A stretch of DNA of 22,955 nt. Source: an uncultured Bacteroidales bacterium (lineage in GTDB: Bacteria > Bacteroidota > Bacteroidia > Bacteroidales > F082). Location of the stretch: positions 1 through 22,955 of the forward strand of contig CAJOIF010000035.1 in the NCBI GenBank assembly GCA_905234765.1. The letters are read 5' to 3'. The notes under the pieces are model-generated. The model had not been told where the DNA came from and searched no databases. It was given only the letters and a program-made list of their open reading frames with translations. A program made the translations under genes and the position numbers. The first letter of the stretch is position 1; every line of letters begins with the position of its first letter. Shown here in pieces: positions 1 to 6,867 of this stretch.

Positions 1-181
1 GTTCTCCCTCCCGACCCTTGAGAAAAGACAGCAAGAGGAAAGGCCCTTCGCATCCGTGGACGATTCCTTCCGCAAGGTAATCATCACAGCGGACAAGGTC
101 ATGAAACACCGAGACGAGCAAGGAGTACTGATCGTGGGTTTGCAAGAATTCCTGTTGAATCCAGAGTCAGCTTTCATCTAG
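1..181 (+). CDS. C-terminal end of a DUF4143-type AAA ATPase (partial)
   Basis: An open frame enters from the left edge (complete codons from base 2) and stops at TAG 179-181, giving the last 59 residues of a protein. The segment reads DDSFRKVIIT, then about 13 residues later EQGVLIVGLQEFLLN. This resembles the C-terminus of the ATP-binding proteins that join an AAA_14 ATPase domain to a DUF4143 domain, where a strand pair of the type 'kkIiv..d....dedGI.vi.i.dFLL' closes the chain. Those proteins are common, often accessory, and mostly of unknown role in Bacteroidales. The ATPase part lies outside the window, so the call rests on a short C-terminal resemblance. The gene is followed by a long AT-rich non-coding stretch and faces the DUF2795 gene convergently. 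Confidence 0.55.
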   Translation, partial: FSLPTLEKRQQEERPFASVDDSFRKVIITADKVMKHRDEQGVLIVGLQEFLLNPESAFI

Positions 182-185
182 ACCA

Positions 186-228
186 CCGACATTCACATTC
201 AAAAAAAGCCTGGAAGAATGAATGTCGG
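186..228. repeat. 10-bp inverted repeat (hairpin) after the ATPase gene
   Basis: CCGACATTCA at 186-195 is matched exactly by its reverse complement TGAATGTCGG at 219-228, with a 23-nt loop that contains a run of seven A. It starts five bases after the ATPase stop codon. No T-tract follows the 3' arm, so it is not a standard intrinsic terminator. It may be an RNA 3'-end structure or a remnant of a small element. Confidence 0.6.
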
Positions 229-334
229 CCTGTAATGGGCTGGCATTCAACATAAACAGGCGACTGACTTTCACAAGGGAGCCGCCTAGTTGGTCGAGAT
301 CCATGCAAAATCATGCAATTTCATCGAAAAATAA

Positions 335-480
335 GTTAACCTAACTTTTCGTATCAAACACATTCATTACCAATGACTTACAAAAATTTCCGTGCAACTA
401 CTTCATCGTAGAAAAAAAGGAGTAATTATGTACAACTTTAGGTTAACTTTTCGGATCAAATTAGGCCAAATAATGACTTA
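335..480. repeat. Composite direct and inverted repeat pair
   Basis: Two related blocks lie about 100 bp apart. AACTTTTCGTATCAAA (343-358) recurs as AACTTTTCGGATCAAA (445-460) with one mismatch. Each is followed, at nearly the same distance, by AATGACTTA (372-380 and 472-480). In addition GTTAACCTAA (335-344) is the exact reverse complement of TTAGGTTAAC (438-447), so each block has direct-repeat and inverted-repeat relations to the other. No open reading frame explains the pair. Confidence 0.65.
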
Positions 481-489
481 TTTGAACAC

Positions 490-523
490 AAAAAAGGCTA
501 TTAGTTACCCAATAGCCTTTTTT
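490..523. terminator. Bidirectional intrinsic terminator
   Basis: A perfect 13-bp stem (A-run plus GGCTATT at 490-502, AATAGCC plus T-run at 511-523) surrounds an 8-nt loop. The A-rich left base and T-rich right base give a U-tract in both directions. On the minus strand it ends the DUF2795 transcript, whose stop is at 553. On the plus strand it can stop read-through from the left. Confidence 0.9.
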
Positions 524-552
524 AATTTTATGAAATTCAATAAATTAGGACA

Positions 553-774
553 TTAGTATTCGTCTTCATTAAAGAAGAAGTCGTCTTTCGATGGATAGTC
601 TGGCCAAAGGTCTTCGATACGTTCATATATCTCACCCTCGTCTTCCATTTCCTGAAGGTTTTCAATAATTTCATCCTGCGCTCCAGTACGCAAAGCCCAA
701 TCCAAGAGCTCATCACGGGTGGCCGGCCACGGAGCATCTTCCAATTTTGAAGCCAATTCTAATGTCCAATACAT
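553..774 (-). CDS. DUF2795 domain protein, small and acidic
   Basis: The 73-residue acidic protein matches from memory the DUF2795 family of Bacteroidota. It starts MYWTLELASKLEDAPWPAT, continues with a DELLDWALRTGA helix and the ENLQEMEDEGE segment, and ends in WPDYP and FNEDEY. The family is short, strongly conserved and nearly ubiquitous in the phylum, but its function is unknown; no enzyme motif or signal peptide is visible. The length is typical and the ATG at 772-774 gives the expected N-terminus. The gene is monocistronic: it has a TAnnTTTG promoter 27 nt upstream and a strong terminator 30 nt after its stop. Confidence 0.9.
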   Translation of the reverse strand: MYWTLELASKLEDAPWPATRDELLDWALRTGAQDEIIENLQEMEDEGEIYERIEDLWPDYPSKDDFFFNEDEY

Positions 775-801
775 ATCTTTTTTTGTTTAATTTTGAGGGC
801 G

Positions 802-834
802 CAAAATTACACTTTTTTTAGTATTGTCAAGCAA
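802..834 (-). promoter_or_regulatory. Bacteroidota-type promoter for the DUF2795 gene
   Basis: On the minus strand TAATTTTG (809 down to 802), followed by CGCC, matches the -7 consensus TAnnTTTG of Bacteroidota. A TTGC lies about 21 nt further upstream (834-831), with an alternative TTGAC at 830-826, as a -33 candidate. The -7 motif ends 27 nt before the ATG. Confidence 0.6.
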
Positions 835-859
835 TTTTTTGAAATTTATAAAACAATTT

Positions 860-1420
860 TTATTTCGTTGATTCCCAACTTGTTTCATTTGCGTTGTCCA
901 AGAAAACAAAGTACCGGGCCAATACAAAGAAGTAATCAGACAGACGGTTGAGGTACTTCAAATCGAGCGAATCGATGGGATGTTGGGCCGCCAAACGCCA
1001 ACCTTGACGCTCGGCGCGACGACACACCGTGCGGCATACATGAGCGTGACTTGCCTTAAGGTTACCGCCAGGGATGACAAAACTCCTTAACTCAGGCAAT
1101 TGCGCGTTCATTACATCGATTTCGTGCTCAATAAAGGCCACATCGTCGGGGGCCAACACGGGTATCATCTTCTTCACCTCAGAGTTTTCGTCCAAGGCAA
1201 AGTGTGACTCGATGGTAAACAACTTGTTCTGTACGGTGTCCAACACGGTACGCATCTCAGCAGTAACGCTTTCTTGATCGTAAAGTACACCGATAAAAGC
1301 ACTCAATTCGTCAACCGTACCATAAGCTTCAACACGGTCGTCATATTTCGCGACACGCAAGCCTCCAATCAACGAGGTCTTGCCTTCATCGCCAGTTTTG
1401 GTATAAGTGATATTCTTCAT
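860..1420 (-). CDS. Cob(I)yrinic acid a,c-diamide / cob(I)alamin adenosyltransferase, PduO type
   Basis: This enzyme transfers the 5'-deoxyadenosyl group of ATP to cob(I)alamin, making coenzyme B12 in the cytoplasm for enzymes such as methylmalonyl-CoA mutase. All family motifs are visible in the 186 residues: the N-terminal TKTGDEGKTSL (7-17, ATP binding), VEAYGTVDELSAFIG (30-44), the CRRAER block (133-138) and YLNRLSDYFFVLAR (156-169). I chose the ATG at 1420 because the chain then begins MKNITYTKTGD, the normal family start; an in-frame ATG at 1486 would add 22 unrelated residues overlapping the preceding gene. It is the last gene of a minus-strand operon, two bases after the stop of the methyltransferase-like gene. 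Family identity is secure. No other cobalamin gene is in the window. Confidence 0.95.
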   Translation of the reverse strand: MKNITYTKTGDEGKTSLIGGLRVAKYDDRVEAYGTVDELSAFIGVLYDQESVTAEMRTVLDTVQNKLFTIESHFALDENSEVKKMIPVLAPDDVAFIEHEIDVMNAQLPELRSFVIPGGNLKASHAHVCRTVCRRAERQGWRLAAQHPIDSLDLKYLNRLSDYFFVLARYFVFLDNANETSWESTK

Positions 1421-1422
1421 AT

Positions 1423-2091
1423 TCAATGTTTTAACACAAAATCTTGTTTCTCTATGCCTTCGCGAAAGAAAGCCATCCCGATGCAATACAAGTCGAACGT
1501 AACCGACACATCCTCATTGGCCTTGATTTCCTCCCAAGCTTCTTCCATGTCGCGGTTGTGGTGAATGCCTTCAAAGACGAAGACGGAATCAGATGTCTTA
1601 TAATTCAGACAATCTGCGAGATAATCCCACGTATCATCCTCAAATGAGTCTTGACTGAAGAAGACGAAGCCCGTGTTCAACTGACGGAAATGCTCTGAAT
1701 CGAACTCGGCGGGCTGAATCAGGTTAACGTTGACAACACCCATTGAATTGAGCGTCTCCAAGAAGTCGTCCGACTCCTCAAGATACACCTTGGTCTGAAG
1801 ATTACCCAATGCCAACGCCGTGGTATTCAACGCGGAAAGCTTACCGAAAGACACTACCGAATCGGGTTCAAAATACCGTACCATCCTGTAAAGCAGCCGA
1901 CTTTGCTTGCGAAGGTTGTAACGGATATGTTTCCGCTTATCCAACAGCCGTGCAATGCGATAGATCGTGTCATAATCGCGGTTGGAGCCACGGTCGTTGA
2001 GTACTTTCCTCATAAAGTCATAGACAAAAGGCGAGTGTATCTTATACTCGTTCTTGCGCTGCCATAGATATTTCAGCCAACTCCCAACCAT
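1423..2091 (-). CDS. Class I SAM-dependent methyltransferase-like protein (motif I degenerate)
   Basis: The 222-residue cytoplasmic protein has the layout of a Bacteroidota-specific methyltransferase-like family. Its N-terminal helix carries the signature HSPFVYDF (19-26), a Rossmann-like core follows, and it closes with FDLYCIGMAFFREG near the C-terminus. In true O-methyltransferases of this fold the first strand ends in a glycine-rich SAM loop (E-x-G-x-x-x-G). Here the matching segment reads VVSFGKLSALNTTALA, with one glycine and no acidic residue, so SAM binding may be altered or lost. The substrate is unknown. It lies in an operon, three bases after the secreted unknown protein and two bases before the cobalamin adenosyltransferase. 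The ATG at 2089-2091 is the only sensible start. Confidence 0.75.
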   Translation of the reverse strand: MVGSWLKYLWQRKNEYKIHSPFVYDFMRKVLNDRGSNRDYDTIYRIARLLDKRKHIRYNLRKQSRLLYRMVRYFEPDSVVSFGKLSALNTTALALGNLQTKVYLEESDDFLETLNSMGVVNVNLIQPAEFDSEHFRQLNTGFVFFSQDSFEDDTWDYLADCLNYKTSDSVFVFEGIHHNRDMEEAWEEIKANEDVSVTFDLYCIGMAFFREGIEKQDFVLKH

Positions 2092-2094
2092 AAC

Positions 2095-3654
2095 TCAATC
2101 ATATTGAACCTTTTGCAGATAATACACCCACCGACGCGGTTTGGGCTGCGTGCTATTTTGGATTATCTGTGAACCAAAAATCAAGAAACGGCTATCGTAC
2201 CACTTCCCGATTTGGGCGAAATATTCATCATCCACATAATCCGCGCCATGGATGGGGGCTATCTTCTCCTCTTGAAGGCTCATGAGCACGCTGCCTTGGG
2301 CATCGAAAGCAGTGTAACGCAACCTGTTGTGGTAGGGAGAAGCCACCACCAACTCCTCGTAGCAAACACCTTCGGAAGCATGTGGATAAAGATCGAAAGT
2401 CAACTCGTTGTCAAACTTCACCGAACGCTGCCATTTCAGATTGCCGTCACGGTCGAAAGCCAACAGTATCTCGCTGAAAAAGTCGTAGCCATCGAACACG
2501 GTATAGCTGTAAGGATAACCGCCATAAAAGCCGTAATAGCCATAATTCATACGGGTTTCCGTATGGTAATAGGGCATAAACGCCTCTGCCGCAAAAATGG
2601 TCATCTCGCCAAACTCAGTCAGACGGGGCGTGAGAAACTGGAAGGCAATCTCACCCATGGTGGTGTTCTCTTTCTTCTGTTTTCGCAGCCGCTCCTCGCG
2701 CACTCTGACACGATCGGAGGCGGTCAAGGCATGTTCGATTTCGGGCATGTTCTTAAACAGATACACTTTGCTGTCGGGCTGGCCGCCCACGAAACGCATC
2801 CATACCACGCCAATGCTCTCCTTGTCGAAGTTCTCGGTGACACCTTCGAGTTTGACTTTACGGCCCGTCTCACGTTCCAAAGTGCCGACAACCACAAGAT
2901 TTCTGTTCTCATCAAAACGAAAGCCCATACGACCCAAAGAAGCGTTGTCGATATTGTTGTATCGATATGAACCACGAAGATTGCCTGACGGAGAATAAAT
3001 CAAAAATGAAGTGGAAACAAAACGTTTGTTATCGTACTCCTTCACGGCCACAACGAAACAATGCTCTTTCGGGAAAGAGCGAGTTTGAAACAAAACAAAA
3101 CTACTTGATGGGGCAGGCTTTACCACACGGCATCCATTGGCGGTCAAGTCATAGAAATACAAGGCTCCGTTACCGTTTTTGTCGTTAAGCACCATCATCA
3201 TCGTGCCATCAACGACTTCCACCGACAACGGCACCATCTTCTCAGGCCATTTGTTCCAAAAAGTCTTGTAGGTCTCTTCTTCCCGATTGAAGCTCACGAC
3301 AAGGAAATCCAAGGTGTCTGCCGCTTTTTTATTGCCATCGTTGACAAAAAGAAAGGCGGCGAATCGGTCATCGCTGCCCGCGTCAACAAAACTCAATTTG
3401 TCTGGCAAAGGAATAAAGTCATTGCGGAGCTCGTAAAGGCAGCTGTCGACGCAAGAGAAGCCCCACAAACGGTGTTTCAACTTGTCGACCCTCTCGGTCT
3501 CATTGGTCACCATGCCACCTCGACGGCCAAATGACTGGAAATGAAATCCTTGGTCTTTACTCCATCGATTCACCTCATAACGCATGGGCTCCACCCGCTG
3601 GGCCGAGGCCCAAGTGGTAAGGAACAGAAATGCTATAAGGAGGAGTTTTTTCAA
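2095..3654 (-). CDS. Secreted protein of unknown function, TTG start
   Basis: I do not recognise a named family beyond secreted Bacteroidota hypothetical proteins. The 519-residue chain begins with a clear signal peptide (MKKLLLIAFLFLTTWASAQ, 1-19), so it is exported. The body alternates short strand-like blocks, several with 'fD..GNLkW'-type turns (about 399-408), suggesting a beta-propeller-like or beta-rich fold. A Tyr/Gly-rich patch at 370-383 and a basic, charged helix at 316-329 stand out. There is no T9SS sorting domain and no lipobox. The start codon must be TTG (3654-3652): an in-frame stop lies 12 codons upstream with no ATG or GTG between, and the next internal ATG (residue 24) would remove the signal peptide. 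It heads an operon with the methyltransferase-like and adenosyltransferase genes, and a 100-bp palindromic element ends 13 bp before its start. Confidence 0.75.
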   Translation of the reverse strand: MKKLLLIAFLFLTTWASAQRVEPMRYEVNRWSKDQGFHFQSFGRRGGMVTNETERVDKLKHRLWGFSCVDSCLYELRNDFIPLPDKLSFVDAGSDDRFAAFLFVNDGNKKAADTLDFLVVSFNREEETYKTFWNKWPEKMVPLSVEVVDGTMMMVLNDKNGNGALYFYDLTANGCRVVKPAPSSSFVLFQTRSFPKEHCFVVAVKEYDNKRFVSTSFLIYSPSGNLRGSYRYNNIDNASLGRMGFRFDENRNLVVVGTLERETGRKVKLEGVTENFDKESIGVVWMRFVGGQPDSKVYLFKNMPEIEHALTASDRVRVREERLRKQKKENTTMGEIAFQFLTPRLTEFGEMTIFAAEAFMPYYHTETRMNYGYYGFYGGYPYSYTVFDGYDFFSEILLAFDRDGNLKWQRSVKFDNELTFDLYPHASEGVCYEELVVASPYHNRLRYTAFDAQGSVLMSLQEEKIAPIHGADYVDDEYFAQIGKWYDSRFLIFGSQIIQNSTQPKPRRWVYYLQKVQYD

Positions 3655-3667
3655 GAGAGGGGATTTA

Positions 3668-3767
3668 TTTGACTCCCCCCTGCCCCCTTAAAAGGGGGAC
3701 GCCTACCGGACGCTGAATTAGCACCGCTTTGCGCATCCCCCTTTTAAGGGGGCAGGGGGGAGTCAAA
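3668..3767. repeat. 100-bp MITE-like palindromic element with 32-bp perfect arms
   Basis: The arms at 3668-3699 and 3736-3767 are exact reverse complements over 32 bp, separated by a 36-nt centre (3700-3735). Each arm contains TGACTCCCCCC followed by a nested near-palindrome (CCCCCTTAAAAGGGGG in the left arm), so the element can fold as one long hairpin or two short ones. No target-site duplication or open reading frame is obvious. It lies between two minus-strand genes, 14 bp from the stop of the T9SS cargo gene and 13 bp from the TTG start of the secreted unknown. It lacks a U-tract, so it is not a classical terminator, although the RNA hairpin could stop or stabilise transcripts. Confidence 0.85.
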
Positions 3768-3781
3768 AACACATTTCTAAT

Positions 3782-5425
3782 TTAGAACTTCACAAACTTG
3801 GAAACTGCCGTGCTGCCGTTGGCATAACGAACATTGACGAAGTACACGCCGTTGACCCATTCGCTGACATTGATTTGGGTTTGACCAGCCTCACATGTCA
3901 TGGTGCTGACCATACGACCCGTCATGTCGAAGATATTGACTTCGGCATCGTCATCAAGCATGAACGAAACCTGCTCGTTGGCGGGGTTGGGATAGAGGCT
4001 GATGGCCGGACGAACATTGTCGTTAACGCCTTCCGTATGCAAAGTATATGCTCTCACATAGTCGATTTCCCATGAGGAAGCGGCCACATCACTGCTGGTA
4101 TAAATGAAAGCCATATGGAAGCCTCCAAACGGATTCAAGTCATAGAACTCACCATACACATTGAATGCGCCAGATTCAACCCATTCATAGTTGCCCTGCG
4201 AGTAAGTGAAAGCAGGAGTAATGTCGTGCCATTCAAAGTCAGAAGGATCGCTCTGTCCGTCATAATCGAAAGAAACTGCCACACGCATCGGGTCACCATC
4301 AAACTTCATGGCCGTGCGGAACTCAACCCACAAATCCATGAAACCAGATTGCAGTCTGGGGCTAATCAGCCAGTCTTCGTTCTGGTTGGAAGCGCCATTG
4401 GCATAGCCATTGCAGACGGCGTAGGTCGTGCCTTGATAGGAAGCCTGGTGCCAACCTTGTTCGCCATAGGCATCGTACGTCGTGAATACGCCAAGGTCTT
4501 CGTTGAAGTCCTCAAACATAAGGATCTCTATGTCTTCTGTAGTAGCATTGACTGTAGGATAGCTGCCGTCAGTCTTGTAGTCGATGTTGGCACCGCTGTT
4601 GGTGTAGGGGAAGATGGCGAAATGATAGGTAGCACCACCCTGCAAGCCGCTGAAGGTAACGGTTTCAGCACCATAGTTCACATTCATGGCCAAGTCACTG
4701 TTGGCGACAGGTGTTCCATCAACAGGAACAATGATACTGCCCGTGGAAGCCAGCACCAAATACTTATGAGGCAGTTGCGCGCCTGTGGCATCGGTCCATG
4801 TGAGGGTCACATCCACGCCGTCCACCATCGCGGTAAAGTTGGTGGGATAGTTGCTCGGCTCGGGATCGGGTTGGGCAGTACCGCCAGCCTTGAAGAAATA
4901 GACGGGGGCGACCACATTCGACGACTCCTTGTAGCAGCCGAACAAAGTGGAAGTGATGTTGTAACGCATGTAGCTCTGCTCCACACCGCCATTGCTGACA
5001 GGCACCATACCGCCTTCCTCACCGTCGGTGATGGTCCAACGGCCATTGTCATCGAGCATGGACTGTGTACGAAGGTAGTTGCCACCACCAGGAGCGCAAA
5101 GATAACCTTCGTTGAGCGGGTCATAGATGGTCCAAGCACCAGTAGAGCCGCCGAGAGTAAACTCGAAAGGCTCTGTTTGTGACGACGGGTCGGTAGCCAC
5201 GGTTGCCGTGATAACACCACCAGCCTCATCAATGATGACGGCATGACGGTTGTTGGTTTTTTGGTAGCTCATGACAAAGGCTTGGCCATCACCGTCATAG
5301 CCCACCAAGATGTATTGACCCGACTCAAGTTGCGAGGCCGAGTTGACCATAGTGTAAGTCGTTTGGGCAATGCCACTGACCGAAAGGAGCAACATGGCCA
5401 CTAATGAGAATAGAACTTTTTTCAT
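3782..5425 (-). CDS. T9SS-secreted protein with choice-of-anchor J domain
   Basis: This is a 547-residue secreted multidomain protein. Residues 1-20 form a signal peptide (MKKVLFSLVAMLLLSVSGIAQ). An N-terminal beta-rich domain (about 22-180) starts TTYTMVNSASQLESGQYIL. A fibronectin-III-like domain follows (about 192-297), then a choice-of-anchor J domain (about 302-462) with the hallmarks FEDFNED, QNEDWLISP (349-357) and WEIDYVRAY. The chain ends in a type A T9SS sorting domain (about 472-547: SLYPNPANEQVSF, GVYFVNV, KFVKF). By family knowledge such proteins cross the outer membrane by T9SS and stay on the surface or are released. No catalytic motif is visible, so the role may be binding or adhesion. 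The gene lies 91 nt after the NifU-like gene in the same direction, with a micro-repeat between; I see no clear promoter. Confidence 0.85.
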   Translation of the reverse strand: MKKVLFSLVAMLLLSVSGIAQTTYTMVNSASQLESGQYILVGYDGDGQAFVMSYQKTNNRHAVIIDEAGGVITATVATDPSSQTEPFEFTLGGSTGAWTIYDPLNEGYLCAPGGGNYLRTQSMLDDNGRWTITDGEEGGMVPVSNGGVEQSYMRYNITSTLFGCYKESSNVVAPVYFFKAGGTAQPDPEPSNYPTNFTAMVDGVDVTLTWTDATGAQLPHKYLVLASTGSIIVPVDGTPVANSDLAMNVNYGAETVTFSGLQGGATYHFAIFPYTNSGANIDYKTDGSYPTVNATTEDIEILMFEDFNEDLGVFTTYDAYGEQGWHQASYQGTTYAVCNGYANGASNQNEDWLISPRLQSGFMDLWVEFRTAMKFDGDPMRVAVSFDYDGQSDPSDFEWHDITPAFTYSQGNYEWVESGAFNVYGEFYDLNPFGGFHMAFIYTSSDVAASSWEIDYVRAYTLHTEGVNDNVRPAISLYPNPANEQVSFMLDDDAEVNIFDMTGRMVSTMTCEAGQTQINVSEWVNGVYFVNVRYANGSTAVSKFVKF

Positions 5426-5465
5426 GTTGTTTGAATTTTATGTTTGACAATTAGTTGAATTTCTA

Positions 5466-5514
5466 ATTTCAAGATTTCAAATTTCAGATTTCAAGATTTC
5501 AAGATTTCAAGATT
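5466..5514. repeat. 8-bp micro-repeat (ATTTCAAG) upstream of the T9SS cargo gene
   Basis: The unit ATTTCAAG occurs in tandem: a run of three exact copies (from about 5488), preceded by one exact copy and two shortened or altered ones. It fills the gap between the NifU-like stop (5517) and the leader of the T9SS cargo gene. On the transcribed strand it reads CTTGAAAT repeated. Copy number could vary by slippage. Confidence 0.7.
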
Positions 5515-5516
5515 TG

Positions 5517-5768
5517 CTATAAATCTAGTGTTTCGACTTGTTCGACGGCCTTGATTTCGGGAATAACCTTTTTCATCACAGCTTCGATGCCATTTTTCAG
5601 GGTCGACCTGCTGTGCGGGCAGTTGCCGCAGGCACCTGTCAGTTCCACGATGACAACCATGTCGTCGGTGAGTTCAACAAAATTGACGTCACCACCGTCC
5701 TGTTGGAGGTAAGGGCGCACCTGCTCCAGGACGTTCTTTACCTTGCGTAATATTGATTCTTTGTCCAT
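5517..5768 (-). CDS. NifU-like C-terminal domain protein (Fe-S cluster scaffold or carrier)
   Basis: The 83-residue protein is a stand-alone NifU C-terminal domain, the type that binds an Fe-S cluster through a CxxC pair and passes it to target proteins in the cytoplasm. The signature is intact: RPYLQQDGGDVNFVEL (18-33), then LTGACGNCPHSRSTLKNGIE (43-62), with the cluster cysteines at 47 and 50. Length and start (ATG 5766-5768, MDKESI) are normal for the family. It sits 40 nt downstream of the Mrp gene on the same strand, a pairing common in Bacteroidota that fits a joint role in Fe-S assembly. A short tandem repeat fills the gap between the two genes. Confidence 0.93.
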   Translation of the reverse strand: MDKESILRKVKNVLEQVRPYLQQDGGDVNFVELTDDMVVIVELTGACGNCPHSRSTLKNGIEAVMKKVIPEIKAVEQVETLDL

Positions 5769-5774
5769 CTCTAT

Positions 5775-5817
5775 CAGTTGTTCAGTTGGTAGTTGTTCAG
5801 TTGTTCAGTTAGGAGTT
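5775..5817. repeat. 8-bp micro-repeat (CAGTTGTT) between Mrp and NifU-like genes
   Basis: Copies and part-copies of CAGTTGTT follow one another across the gap between Mrp and the NifU-like gene. The repeat runs over the Mrp stop codon (5809-5811), so slippage there could change the spacing of the operon. Confidence 0.6.
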
Positions 5818-6825
5818 GATGATGGCCTGTGCGATTTGGTCAAACGCCTTGGTGACGGGTGAATCGGCATCCAAGGCAAGCGGCATACCCGCGTCACCAC
5901 ATTCAGCGATTTTTTCCGTAATCGGGATTTGACCGAGGAGCGGCACACCCAATTGGTCGGCGAATTGCTTGCCCGTTTCCTTGCCAAAGATGTAATATTT
6001 CTTCTCGGGCATATCGGTAGGTGTGAAGTAGGCCATGTTCTCCACCAGACCGTAAATCGGAATCTGCAAGGCCTCTTCCTTGAACATCATGGCGGCACGG
6101 AGCACATCGGCAAAAGCCACCTTCTGCGGAGTCGTCACGATGAGAGCTCCCGACACGTTATATTGCTGTGCCAAAGTCAGTTGGATGTCGCCTGTCCCAG
6201 GAGGCATATCAACCACCATCCAGTCCAGCTCGCCCCATAATGTGTCGTTCATCAGTTGGTTGAGGGCGCTGGTGGCCATGGGTCCGCGCCAGATGAGCGG
6301 TCGGTCGGCATTGACGAAACTACCAATGCTCATCAGTTTGATACTATATTTCTCAATGGGTAACATCACGGTTTTTCCGTCTTTCTCAAACGCGGCAGGT
6401 TGCTCGTTGCCGAGACCAAACATCATCGGGACGGAAGGACCGTAGATATCGGCATCGATGAGACCCACGCGTTGGTTGGCACGTGCCAAGGCAATGGCCA
6501 GATTGGCCGCCACCGTCGACTTGCCAACGCCGCCCTTGCCAGAAGCCACGGCGATGATATGCTTCACCTTGGAGAGAGCCGTCTTCTCCTCCACCACCTT
6601 GATTTCAATTTCAACTTCACCAAACACCTCGGTCAGGGTGCGCTTGGCACCGTTCACCAAAATGTCGTTTTTCGGATCATTGGCATGTTCCATAACGAGG
6701 TCGAAACGGATGGCATTGTCTCTAACCATCAGGTTTTCAACCATATTCAAAGCGATGATATTATCCCCTTTCGGGAAATAAATCACATCTTTCAGGACTT
6801 CCTGAACATTTTCCTTATTCAGCAT
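5809..6825 (-). CDS. mrp: Mrp/NBP35 (ApbC) family P-loop ATPase, Fe-S cluster carrier
   Basis: This 338-residue cytoplasmic ATPase of the Mrp/ApbC/NBP35 family loads Fe-S clusters onto apoproteins. The N-terminal MIP18-like domain covers about 1-80. The deviant Walker A GKGGVGKST is at 96-104, followed by LIDADIYGPSVP and VVDMPPGTGD, all classical for the family. The usual CxxC that bridges a cluster between two subunits is missing: the segment after VENMAYF reads TPTDMPEKKYYIFG, with no cysteine. That form is, to my knowledge, common in Bacteroidota homologues. The ATG at 6823-6825 gives the expected N-terminus. A TACCTTTGC promoter motif lies upstream, and the NifU-like gene follows 40 nt downstream. 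It is divergent from the CotH-like gene. Confidence 0.95.
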   Translation of the reverse strand: MLNKENVQEVLKDVIYFPKGDNIIALNMVENLMVRDNAIRFDLVMEHANDPKNDILVNGAKRTLTEVFGEVEIEIKVVEEKTALSKVKHIIAVASGKGGVGKSTVAANLAIALARANQRVGLIDADIYGPSVPMMFGLGNEQPAAFEKDGKTVMLPIEKYSIKLMSIGSFVNADRPLIWRGPMATSALNQLMNDTLWGELDWMVVDMPPGTGDIQLTLAQQYNVSGALIVTTPQKVAFADVLRAAMMFKEEALQIPIYGLVENMAYFTPTDMPEKKYYIFGKETGKQFADQLGVPLLGQIPITEKIAECGDAGMPLALDADSPVTKAFDQIAQAIINS

Positions 6826-6867
6826 GTTATTGAGTTTTTCGAACTATAATGATTCTAATTTACGCCG

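Larger units (their letters stand above)
182..552. other. Non-coding AT-rich stretch with hairpin, repeats and terminator
   Basis: No convincing gene is present between the ATPase stop and the DUF2795 stop. The stretch holds a 10-bp perfect inverted repeat (186-195 with 219-228), a composite direct and inverted repeat (335-480) and a strong bidirectional terminator (490-523), each listed separately. A 42-codon ATG frame (428-556) behind an AAGGAG-like purine run is present, but it reads through the terminator and is not called. Confidence 0.7.

Noticed and set aside
428..556. 42-codon ATG frame preceded by an AAGGAG-like purine run
   Set aside because: It reads straight through a strong intrinsic terminator and overlaps repeats; Shine-Dalgarno use is not typical here and the product has no features.
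1421..1486. Upstream in-frame start for the cobalamin adenosyltransferase
   Set aside because: The added 22 residues overlap the preceding coding region and are unlike the family N-terminus.
2212..2970. Plus-strand ORF (252 codons) opposite the secreted unknown protein
   Set aside because: The minus-strand frame has a signal peptide, full length and operon spacing; the plus frame has none of these.
4115..5182. Long plus-strand ORF (355 codons) opposite the T9SS cargo gene
   Set aside because: It has no domain, lies wholly antisense to a protein with clear signal peptide, domains and sorting signal, and reflects codon bias.
5466..5514. Possible CRISPR-like array in the short repeats
   Set aside because: Units are only 8 bp, without unique spacers of constant length and without cas genes.
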